Below are positions 16,290 to 22,855 of a stretch of 22,855 bases of DNA, one piece after another (within the stretch, counting starts at the first letter, position 1; each line of letters begins with the position of its first letter). Source of the DNA: DASRDU01 sp035560235. GTDB lineage: Bacteria; Acidobacteriota; Blastocatellia; RBC074. The position numbers were made by a program, and so were the translations under genes. The notes beneath the pieces are model-generated. The model had not been told where the DNA came from and searched no databases. It saw only the letters and a list, made by a program, of their open reading frames with translations. Where the stretch lies: assembly GCA_035560235.1 (NCBI GenBank), contig DATMAG010000125.1, positions 1 to 22,855 on the forward strand, in the 5' to 3' direction.

Positions 16290-19103
16290 ATGGGCAAGGT
16301 CAGGATTTACGAATTAGCGAGAGAACTCAAGCTGGAGAGCAGGCAGATTATCGAACATGCCCGCCGGCTCGGGGTGGATGTCAGCGTCCCGTCGAACTCT
16401 CTCGACGAGCCAATTGCCGAACGGATCAGGGAAATCTATTTTCCCAGAAAAGAGCAGACGGTCACGCATCGCGCCGCCCGTCTGGTCAAGCACGCCAGGC
16501 CACAGACTCAGGAAGCCGCTTCGCCAGCCGCTGAAGCGCCGGTCACATCCGCGCCGCCCGAAGCGACTGCGCCCGCTCAGCCCGCCGAACCCGCACAGCC
16601 TGCTCCCTCAAAACCGCGTCTGGTCAAGATCGTTCCGCCTCCTGCTCCGGCTGAAGTCGAAGCTCCAGCCGAGCCTGAACCGGCAGCGGGAGCAGCGCCT
16701 GAAGAGCCGGTGGCTGAACCGGCAGCAGTTGAAGAGGTCGCGGCCCAGGCTCCGGCAGAACCCGCGGCGGCAGAACCTGAACCCGCGCCTGCGCCGGAAG
16801 AGCCGAAACCGGTAATCAGAGAGATCAGGCCTACGGTCACGCCGCCGGTTCAGCCCGCGCCCGAACTGGTCAGCGCACCGCCAGTCAGTGTGCCGCCCGC
16901 TGCGCAGGAACCTGTCCGGCCCGTACCCGCGCCGCCGCAGCACAGGACTGCGCCTCCGGCCAGACCCGCGACGACCACGAACGTCATCCGCCTGGCGACG
17001 CCGACGAAGCCGCTGCCCAAACCGCAGCCGGTACGTCCGGCGCCGCAGCCCGTCCCGGCCAGACCTGCGCCCGGCAAAACCGGCGCCCCGGCGCAGCCTG
17101 CGGCAAAGGGCAAGGAAGAAGTTCACCTTCTCCCGTCGGGCGCAGTGCAGCGCACCACCTACGTGCCGCCCAAGGACAATCGGCACAAGGGAAGGCACGC
17201 CCGACCGCGTGGCGGAGTCGCGGACAAGCAGGAAGGGCATCAGCGGATACTCCCGCAGAAGCGGCCCGTCGCAGTCTCCAGCCGGGCATTGCCGGTCGAA
17301 CTGAAGTCCGTCCGCCTGGTCGAAGGCAGCACTGTGCGTGAGTTTGCCGAAAAGATCGAAGTCGCGCCGAAGGAAGTGGTCGCTGAACTCTTCAATCGCG
17401 GTGTGATGGCGACCATCAATCAGACGCTCAATCCGGATGTGGCGAAGGAGATTGGCCGGGTCTTCGGCTATGACGTGTCATTCGGCGCGTTCGAGGACAT
17501 GATCATCGAATCGGAATTCGAGATCACCCCGGAAGCAATGGAAGATACCGATCCGCGCGCGCCGGTCATTACCGTGATGGGCCACGTTGATCACGGCAAG
17601 ACGAGCCTGCTCGACACCATTCGTTCGACCCGCGTGGCCGAGGGTGAAGCCGGTGGCATCACGCAGCACATCGGCGCTTATTCGGTCGAGGTCCCGAATC
17701 CTGACAACCATTCTGAACTGCGCCGCGTGGTCTTTCTGGACACGCCAGGTCACGAAGCCTTCACGATGATGCGCGCGCGCGGCGCGAAAGTCACCGACAT
17801 CGTTATTCTCGTCGTCGCCGCCGATGACGGCGTGATGCCGCAGACGGTCGAGGCGATTGAACATTCCCGGGCCGCCGGAGTGCCGATCATTGTGGCGATC
17901 AACAAGATTGACAAGCCCGACGCCAATCCCGAGCGCGTGAAGAAGGAACTCGCCGATCGCGGCCTGCTCTGGGACGGCTGGGGCGGCGACACCACTATGG
18001 TCGAGGTTTCGGCCAGGAAGAATCAGAACATTGACACCCTGCTTGAACTGATTCTGCTCCAGGCCGATCTGATGGATCTCAAGGCCAACCCGAAACGCAT
18101 GGCGACCGGCACGGTGCTCGAAGCCAAACTCGATCGCGGACGCGGCGCGGTGGCGACGGTTCTGATTCAGAACGGCACGCTCAGGGTCGGTGAGCCGTTC
18201 ATCGTCGGCAACTTCTTCGGCAAGGTGCGCGCGCTGATGGATCATCGCGGCCAGCGCATCCAGGAAGCAGGCCCGGCCACACCGGTCGAAATTCTCGGAC
18301 TCGAAGGTGTGCCCGCTGCCGGTGATCAGTTCCAGGTTGTGGCCGATGTGGCCAAGGCGCAGCAGATTTCCAGCTATCGCCAGTCGAAGGCCAGGATGTC
18401 AGCGCTGGCCCGCACGGCTGCGCGCGGACTCGATCAGCTCGCCGCGCAGATGGAATCGGGCGAGGTCAAGGAACTGCTCGTTATCCTCAAGGCCGACGTG
18501 CAGGGATCAGTCGAAGTGCTCAAGGATACGCTGACCAGACTTTCAACCGAGAAGGTCAAGGTGCGCATCATCCGCTCGGCAGTCGGCGCGATCACTTACG
18601 ACGACGTGCTGCTGGCGAGCGCTTCAAACGCCACTTCAACCGGCGCGGCGACCGTAATCATCGGCTTCAACGTGCGGCCTGAAGCCCGCGCAAGCGAAGC
18701 CGCGCGGCAGGAGAATGTGGACATCCGGCTGCATTCGATCATTTACAAGGTCGAGGAAGAGATTCGCAACGCGATGATCGGTATGCTCGATGCCACGCTC
18801 AAGGAGCGGGTGCTCGGCAAGGCCGAAGTCCGCGATGTCATCCGTGTGCCGAAGGTCGGTTCGGTGGCCGGTTGTTACGTCCTTGAGGGTTCGATCAAAC
18901 GCACTGCGCGGGCGCGACTGATTCGCGACAACGTGGTGATTTTTGAATCCTCCATCGGCAGCCTGCGCCGCTTCAAGGATGACGTGAGCGAAGTGCAGCA
19001 GGGATACGAATGCGGCATCACAATTGAACGCTTCAACGATTACAAGATCGGCGATCAGATTGAAGCCTTCGTTGAAGAGAAGGTCGCCGCGACTCAGCTA
19101 TAA
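16290..19103 (+). CDS. infB: Translation initiation factor IF-2
   Basis: A 937-residue IF-2, the GTPase that brings initiator fMet-tRNA to the 30S subunit and promotes subunit joining. The first IF2_N domain is at about 1-55 (VRIYELARELKLESRQII). A very long Pro/Ala/Glu-rich linker (about 65-300) follows, then a second IF2_N domain (about 333-395). The G domain has G1 GHVDHGKT (431-438), switch I GGITQHIGA, G3 D484-TPGH and G4 NKID (538-541). Domains II to IV extend to the C-terminus, with RVPKVGSVAGCYVLEG near the end. All GTPase motifs are intact. AAAGGA sits 4 nt before ATG 16290. The 98-bp nusA-infB gap contains no ylxR gene, which many bacteria have here. Confidence 0.97.
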   Translation: MGKVRIYELARELKLESRQIIEHARRLGVDVSVPSNSLDEPIAERIREIYFPRKEQTVTHRAARLVKHARPQTQEAASPAAEAPVTSAPPEATAPAQPAEPAQPAPSKPRLVKIVPPPAPAEVEAPAEPEPAAGAAPEEPVAEPAAVEEVAAQAPAEPAAAEPEPAPAPEEPKPVIREIRPTVTPPVQPAPELVSAPPVSVPPAAQEPVRPVPAPPQHRTAPPARPATTTNVIRLATPTKPLPKPQPVRPAPQPVPARPAPGKTGAPAQPAAKGKEEVHLLPSGAVQRTTYVPPKDNRHKGRHARPRGGVADKQEGHQRILPQKRPVAVSSRALPVELKSVRLVEGSTVREFAEKIEVAPKEVVAELFNRGVMATINQTLNPDVAKEIGRVFGYDVSFGAFEDMIIESEFEITPEAMEDTDPRAPVITVMGHVDHGKTSLLDTIRSTRVAEGEAGGITQHIGAYSVEVPNPDNHSELRRVVFLDTPGHEAFTMMRARGAKVTDIVILVVAADDGVMPQTVEAIEHSRAAGVPIIVAINKIDKPDANPERVKKELADRGLLWDGWGGDTTMVEVSARKNQNIDTLLELILLQADLMDLKANPKRMATGTVLEAKLDRGRGAVATVLIQNGTLRVGEPFIVGNFFGKVRALMDHRGQRIQEAGPATPVEILGLEGVPAAGDQFQVVADVAKAQQISSYRQSKARMSALARTAARGLDQLAAQMESGEVKELLVILKADVQGSVEVLKDTLTRLSTEKVKVRIIRSAVGAITYDDVLLASASNATSTGAATVIIGFNVRPEARASEAARQENVDIRLHSIIYKVEEEIRNAMIGMLDATLKERVLGKAEVRDVIRVPKVGSVAGCYVLEGSIKRTARARLIRDNVVIFESSIGSLRRFKDDVSEVQQGYECGITIERFNDYKIGDQIEAFVEEKVAATQL

Positions 19104-19107
19104 GAGC

Positions 19108-19187
19108 AGTGGTCAGTGGTCAGTGGTCAGTGAACTTCAGAAGATCTTCACTAACCACTGATCACTAACCACTGACCACTAACCACT
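19108..19187. repeat. Heptad-repeat hairpin abutting the rbfA start codon
   Basis: Same 7-bp unit as at 14685-14761: tandem GTGGTCA copies from 19108 to about 19132, a spacer holding GAAGATCTTC, and inverted copies (about 19150-19187). The arms pair over about 26 positions with C-A mismatches at 19114/19181 and 19128/19167. The helix ends at 19187, and the rbfA ATG starts at 19188, so no Shine-Dalgarno sequence is free. The left arm begins 4 nt after the infB stop. Confidence 0.9.
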
Positions 19188-19643
19188 ATGTCCTATCGGC
19201 CTGACAGACTGGCGCAGGAACTGAAGAACATGATCAGCGAGATCATTGCGCGCGAACTGCACGATCCGCGGGTCGGGTTTGCGACGGTGACTGAAGTGAA
19301 GGTCAGCCGCGATCTGCGTCACGTCCGGGTTTATGTGAGCGTCTTTGACGAGGCGGCAGAGAAAAAGCGGGAGACTGTGGCGGCGCTCAATCACGCCGCC
19401 GGGTTCATTCGCCGCGAAGTCTTTTCACAACTGCGCCTGCGCCACAGCCCTGAAATTGTTTTCTCCCTCGATGAATCAGTGGAACGCGGCGACCGAATGT
19501 CGCGGCTCCTTGATGAAATCAGCCGGGAACTGCCCCCGCAGCCCGCTGCTGAAAGCAACACTGTCGGCGCAACCCCGGATGCCGATGCGGTCAACCTCAA
19601 TCTTTCCCGCCCTCAGTCTGACACGAATGATCGTCCGTCCTGA
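19188..19643 (+). CDS. rbfA: Ribosome-binding factor A
   Basis: A 151-residue RbfA, a cold-shock-linked 30S maturation factor that binds near the 16S 5' end. The KH-like core is typical: MSYRPDRLAQELKNMISEII, then ELHDPRVGFATVTEVKVSRD and LRHVRVYVSVF, and LRLRHSPEIVFSLDESVERGDR-like features at about 83-104. The last 35 residues are a variable acidic/Asn-rich tail. The ATG is fixed by the conserved N-terminal motif, yet no ribosome-binding site precedes it because the heptad repeat occupies those bases. Translation may rely on coupling, on melting of the hairpin, or on an SD-independent route. Confidence 0.95.
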   Translation: MSYRPDRLAQELKNMISEIIARELHDPRVGFATVTEVKVSRDLRHVRVYVSVFDEAAEKKRETVAALNHAAGFIRREVFSQLRLRHSPEIVFSLDESVERGDRMSRLLDEISRELPPQPAAESNTVGATPDADAVNLNLSRPQSDTNDRPS

Positions 19644-19668
19644 TCCGCCCTGGCGGGCAGGCGCGGAT
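19643..19668 (+). other. Hairpin directly after the rbfA stop codon
   Basis: ATCCGC (19643-19648) pairs with GCGGAT (19663-19668). Inside, after a one-base bulge, CCT pairs with AGG around a 7-nt loop. It starts at the last base of the rbfA TGA. No T tract follows, so it is not a canonical terminator; it may protect the 3' end or slow polymerase before nrnA. Nothing else is seen between rbfA and nrnA. Confidence 0.5.
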
Positions 19669-19731
19669 AAATGTTTGTGCCGGATGTTGTTTGACAAGGG
19701 GGATTAAATCGGGATCAGAAGTAAGACTGTT

Positions 19732-20718
19732 ATGCTTAGCCAGGTAATTGAACTCATTGAGCAGCACCAGCGCTTTGCCGTTACTTCCCACATCCGCCCT
19801 GATGGTGACAGTCTCGGTTCCTCACTGGCTCTATTCTGGATTCTGCGCGGACTCGGCAAGGACGCCGAAGTGATTATGTGTGACGATGTGCCGCAGGCCT
19901 ACGAGCGGCTGCCCGGCGCTGATCTGGTGCGTGTTGTGCCGGATATTGACCGCGCCTATGACGCGGTCTTCGTGATCGAATGCAGCGACGTCACGCGGCC
20001 CGGCCTGCCTGCGCTGAAGGATCAGTTCGTCGTCAACATTGACCATCATTCGACGACCGAACTGTTCGGCAACGTCAACTGGATTGATTCGACTGCCGCC
20101 GCGGTCGGCGAAATGATCTACAACCTGGCCAAAGCCATCGGCGCGCGCATCACGCCCGAACTGGCCAGTTGCGTTTATGCCGCCGTGCTGACCGACACCG
20201 GTTCGTTCCACTTCTCCAACACCACCGAGCGCACCTTCAAGATCGCCAGCGAACTCGTCCGTCACGGCGCGCAGCCGGCCAAACTCTCGCAGGCCATTTT
20301 TTATTGTTACCCCTACAGCAAGATCAAACTGATCGGCTCGGTGCTTTCGACCCTGCAGCGCGATGAAACCGGCTCGATCGCCTGGATCAGAATGACCAGA
20401 GACGCGATGCAGGAAGCCGGAGCCTCCGAAGAGGACACCGACGGCATTATCAATTACCCGCTGACCATCGGTGAGGTTGAAGCCGCCGCTTTCTTCCGCG
20501 AACTGCCGAACAACACCATCCGCACCAGCCTGCGCTCGAAGAACCGCGTCAACGTCGCGCGCGTCGCTGAACAGTTCGGCGGCGGCGGTCACGCCAACGC
20601 CGCCGGTTTCACGCTCGCGGCTGATTACGACGAACTCAGCCGCCAAGTGATCGAAAAACTGAAGGAAGCCGTGAGGATCGCCCCGCCGATCAACGGCAAC
20701 GTCATCAAGCCGAGGTAA
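19732..20718 (+). CDS. nrnA: DHH/DHHA1 phosphoesterase, bifunctional oligoribonuclease/pAp phosphatase
   Basis: A 328-residue NrnA-type enzyme that degrades 2-5-nt RNA fragments (nanoRNA) and, in many members, 3'-phosphoadenosine 5'-phosphate. Manganese-binding motifs are intact: H20 with D24-x-D26 in SHIRPDGDSLGS, the conserved DVT/ECSD segment, and the DHH signature D104-H105-H106 in VNIDHHSTTELFGN. The C-terminal DHHA1 domain carries GGGGHANAAGF (G283-H287 region). The neighbourhood, directly after rbfA, is the conserved position for nrnA in many phyla, which supports the symbol. The start ATG 19732 has only a weak ribosome-binding site. An RNA hairpin with a T6 tract follows at 20740-20798. 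Confidence 0.93.
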   Translation: MLSQVIELIEQHQRFAVTSHIRPDGDSLGSSLALFWILRGLGKDAEVIMCDDVPQAYERLPGADLVRVVPDIDRAYDAVFVIECSDVTRPGLPALKDQFVVNIDHHSTTELFGNVNWIDSTAAAVGEMIYNLAKAIGARITPELASCVYAAVLTDTGSFHFSNTTERTFKIASELVRHGAQPAKLSQAIFYCYPYSKIKLIGSVLSTLQRDETGSIAWIRMTRDAMQEAGASEEDTDGIINYPLTIGEVEAAAFFRELPNNTIRTSLRSKNRVNVARVAEQFGGGGHANAAGFTLAADYDELSRQVIEKLKEAVRIAPPINGNVIKPR

Positions 20719-20739
20719 ACCCGCAGACCAGTGTCAGCC

Positions 20740-20798
20740 GACAGGATGAACAGGATGGACACAGAGGTTCTGTGAATCCTGTGAATCCTGTCTTTTTT
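20740..20798 (+). terminator. ACAGGAT-type inverted repeat with T tract, end of the nrnA unit
   Basis: GACAGGAT-GA-ACAGGAT (20740-20756) pairs with ATCCTGT-GA-ATCCTGTC (20776-20792), with a two-base mismatch in the middle of each arm. The inner loop can itself pair (ACAG with CTGT), and six T follow (20793-20798). It works as an intrinsic terminator after nrnA. Similar AACAGGAT/ATCCTGTT palindromes recur in many environmental bacteria as a dispersed repeat, from memory. Confidence 0.8.
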
Positions 20799-20812
20799 CA
20801 GGGAGTCATTCC

Positions 20813-21883
20813 ATGTTCACAATTCTGTCGTCATTGCTGACCATCTGCCTCGCCATTGTTTCAGTGCAGTCTGCCGCTCAGCACGCCCCGCCCGCCATCA
20901 ATCAGGCTCTGAGAGCCGAACTGCTTGAAATGGAAAAGCTCGATCAGCAGGCCCGCAGGGCAATGATGGACGGCACGCCGAATGAAAAGCAGATTGCTGA
21001 GATCGAAGCGGTGGATAAAAGGCACTCTGCCCGAATGCGCGAGATTGTGAAACAGTACGGCTGGCCTGATAAAAAACTGGTTGGCGAGGATGGCGCACAC
21101 GCGGCCTGGCTGCTTGTGCAGCATGCCGACCGCGATCCTGAACTTCAACGCCAGTGTCTTCCACTATTGCAGGAGTCTGCCGCGCGCGGCGAGGTTTCAA
21201 AACGCGACCTCGCTTATCTGATTGACCGCGTCCGCGTCAATTCGGGCCAGTGGCAGCTTTACGGCACTCAGGCCTGGTGGGACAGTCGTGGCACGGCGCG
21301 TCCGAGGCCGATTGAAAACGAAGCTGAAGTGGACAAACGCCGAGCCGAAATGGGCCTTGAGCCGCTGGCTGAATACATGAAAGTCTTTCCGCAGGTTTAC
21401 AGCAACGTCAAAGCTGTCGAGACGCAGAGTTACCGCACCAGTGATGTCAGCTCTGTGGATGCGATCATCGCCGCGCTTTACGATGTCATCTCAGGCCCGG
21501 CAGGTCAGAAACGCGAGTGGGATCGGATGCGCTCGCTCTTTGTGCCGGGCGCGAAGATGATGCCGATTGTGCCGGAAAAGAACGGCGGCTTTGGAGTGCG
21601 TCAGTTGAGCGTTGAGGATTACGTGACCAGAGCCGGGCCGCGTCTTGAAAGCGAAGGCTTCTTTGAGCGCGAAATCGCCCGCCGCACCGAACGGTTCGGC
21701 AATCTCGTGCACGTCTTCAGCACTTACGACTCACGCCACAAACCCGAAGACAAGACGCCGTTTGCGCGCGGCATCAACAGCCTGCAACTGATGTATGACG
21801 GCAAACGCTGGTGGATTCTGAGCATCGCCCAGGAGAGCGAACGCCCGGACAATCCGATTCCGAAAGAGTATCTGCCGAAATAA
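20813..21883 (+). CDS. Exported protein with DUF6624-like and NTF2/SnoaL-like parts
   Basis: A 356-residue exported protein of unknown function. A signal peptide (about 1-22, MFTILSSLLTICLAIVSVQS) precedes a DUF6624-like helical domain (about 30-180). Its recognisable stretches are EIVKQYGWPDKKLVGEDGAH, AAWLLVQHADRDPELQRQCL and the YGTQAWWDSRG region. The second part (about 205-345) reads like an NTF2/SnoaL-type fold: SSVDAIIAALYDVISGPAGQ, WDRMRSLFVPGAKM, and a closing strand GKRWWILSIAQES. No catalytic residues can be assigned. A GGGAG lies 8 nt before the ATG, which fixes the start. It follows the nrnA terminator and is closed by its own terminator at 21922-21951, so it is probably monocistronic. 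Confidence 0.83.
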   Translation: MFTILSSLLTICLAIVSVQSAAQHAPPAINQALRAELLEMEKLDQQARRAMMDGTPNEKQIAEIEAVDKRHSARMREIVKQYGWPDKKLVGEDGAHAAWLLVQHADRDPELQRQCLPLLQESAARGEVSKRDLAYLIDRVRVNSGQWQLYGTQAWWDSRGTARPRPIENEAEVDKRRAEMGLEPLAEYMKVFPQVYSNVKAVETQSYRTSDVSSVDAIIAALYDVISGPAGQKREWDRMRSLFVPGAKMMPIVPEKNGGFGVRQLSVEDYVTRAGPRLESEGFFEREIARRTERFGNLVHVFSTYDSRHKPEDKTPFARGINSLQLMYDGKRWWILSIAQESERPDNPIPKEYLPK

Positions 21884-21921
21884 AAACTCACCGTTTCAGC
21901 GCCAGAGAACTTTTCAAAAAG

Positions 21922-21951
21922 CTGTGCCAGTGTTATCCGGCGCAGTTTTTT
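21922..21951 (+). terminator. Intrinsic terminator after the DUF6624-like gene
   Basis: CTGTGCC (21922-21928) pairs with GGCGCAG (21939-21945), including one G-U wobble, around a 10-nt loop, and is followed by six T (21946-21951). Five A precede the left arm (21916-21920) and extend the pairing, so the element could act in both directions. Confidence 0.85.
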
Positions 21952-21994
21952 AGTATCCTGCGGGCTGCCTGCACATCATCTGCGAGGAATATCA

Positions 21995-22720
21995 ATGAGA
22001 GCGCTCTGCTGCCTGATCGTTGTTGCCGTCGTCGCGCTGGCTGTGGCCGGTCACAAGCCGCTTTACTCAGGCGTGACTCGGCTTGAGATGGCTGATTCTC
22101 CGGGGCAGCGGAAAGTTACTGAAGGCCGCGCCACGCCGCTTGAAAAGGTCATTGCTGCCGCCGTTGAGCAGGCGAATTACACAAAGGGCTACGATCCGGC
22201 TTACACAAAAATTGATTGCCCGAACGGCGATGTGCCGAAGGAGACAGGCGTCTGCGCTGACGTGATCGTGCGCGCCTTCAGAGCAGCGAACATAGATTTG
22301 CAGAAGGAAGTCCACGAAGACATGACCAGCAGTTTCGCGGCCTATCCAAAAACGTGGGGCGCGCGCAAACCGGACGCGAACATTGATCATCGCCGCGTCG
22401 GCAATCTGATGAAGTGGTTCGAGCGGCAGCACAAATCGCTGCCACTCACGAAGGACGCGCGCGATTACGCGCCCGGCGATGTCGTCGCCTGGGATCTGGG
22501 CAACGGGCGTCAGCACATCGGGCTGATCACGGACGTGAAGAGTAACGAAGCGTCGCGGTATTTGATCGCGCACAACATCGGCACGGGCGCGCAGGTTGAA
22601 GACGTGTTGTTTACGTGGCGGGTGATCGGGCATTACAGATACTTTCAGAAAACTGTAGTTTCCGGGTTTCCGGTTCGCTGGATCATTGAAAACACAGTAA
22701 GGAGCGCAATTTCCAGGTAG
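21995..22720 (+). CDS. DUF1287-family exported protein
   Basis: A 241-residue protein. A hydrophobic leader (about 1-18) is followed by the DUF1287 domain, a family related to YijF and distantly resembling NlpC/P60-like Cys/His hydrolases. Visible family motifs are the GDVPKETGVCADVIVRAF region with Cys87 (possible nucleophile), VHEDM, PDANIDHRRVGNL, the APGDVVAWDLGNGRQHIG region with the candidate His, and IAHNIGTG. A role at the cell wall is plausible but unproven; the substrate is unknown. GAGGAA lies 7 nt before the ATG. The last 20-odd residues after IGHYRYF are not part of the usual core and may be a short unique tail. Confidence 0.87.
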   Translation: MRALCCLIVVAVVALAVAGHKPLYSGVTRLEMADSPGQRKVTEGRATPLEKVIAAAVEQANYTKGYDPAYTKIDCPNGDVPKETGVCADVIVRAFRAANIDLQKEVHEDMTSSFAAYPKTWGARKPDANIDHRRVGNLMKWFERQHKSLPLTKDARDYAPGDVVAWDLGNGRQHIGLITDVKSNEASRYLIAHNIGTGAQVEDVLFTWRVIGHYRYFQKTVVSGFPVRWIIENTVRSAISR

Positions 22721-22855
22721 TAGATGCGTCCTTCACAGTGCGAGAAATGCGAGGGCGGCAATGTTCAATCAGGCGTCGGCGCATTTGACCGACAGTCTGT
22801 TCTCGCTGGTCCCAGGACCAGTTGAGCTTTGGCAGACCAGGTCTGATCAACCCGA
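22721..22855. other. 3' end of window: two short hairpins, no supported gene
   Basis: CTGGTC (22806-22811) pairs with GACCAG (22816-22821) around CCAG, and CAGAC (22833-22837) pairs with GTCTG (22841-22845) around CAG. These could be 3'-end structures of the DUF1287 unit, but no T tract follows. A 33-codon frame (22724-22825) has no ribosome-binding site and I do not treat it as a gene. Confidence 0.35.

Noticed and set aside
22724..22825. 33-codon frame with a CxxC near its start
   Set aside because: No ribosome-binding site, very short, and overlaps the terminal hairpins. Probably chance.

Overview
This 22.9 kb, moderately GC-rich window looks like chromosome from an Acidobacteriota-type bacterium, probably near Blastocatellia (the class is an inference). 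Three things suggest this: a very large secreted protein ending in a domain of the 'Solibacter C-terminal' type (TIGR03437-like); a Ser/Thr kinase fused to a TolB-like domain and TPR repeats; and many one-domain secreted proteins and lipoproteins. UGA is used as an ordinary stop by several genes here (the lipoprotein at 1089-2135, PilZ, the zinc-ribbon protein, the kinase, RbfA), so the genetic code is standard.

Layout. 1-2750: a minus-strand rhodanese-domain exported protein, a plus-strand beta-propeller lipoprotein, then a minus-strand PilZ/CPXCG gene pair. 2768-4145: a gene-poor stretch, a small zinc-ribbon protein with a Tudor/CarD-like tail, and a decayed ABC transporter ATPase. 4163-13241: three minus-strand genes, namely the kinase-TPR receptor, a universal stress protein and a 1911-residue M36 (fungalysin-like) metallopeptidase carrying MAM-like, IPT/TIG, Kelch and TIGR03437-like modules. 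13549-14031: a flavin reductase-like protein closed by a clear intrinsic terminator. 14169-20718: the conserved translation/transcription cluster rimP-nusA-infB-rbfA-nrnA. 20813-22720: two exported proteins, one with DUF6624-like and NTF2-like parts and one of the DUF1287 family.

The most notable observation is in the rhodanese gene. Its frame is interrupted by a single UGA two codons after the presumed catalytic Cys, and the same frame continues for 66 more codons with the rest of a rhodanese domain intact. A hairpin with a 5-nt apical loop, whose second base is G, begins 15 nt after the UGA. This fits the general layout of a bacterial SECIS, so the gene is a candidate selenoprotein (Cys-Thr-Sec). 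A recent nonsense mutation or a base error is the main alternative. No selenocysteine machinery lies in the window.

A second feature is a pair of long hairpins built from 7-bp tandem units (GTGGTCA). They fill the rimP-nusA and infB-rbfA gaps. The second ends at the base just before the rbfA AUG and occupies the ribosome-binding region.
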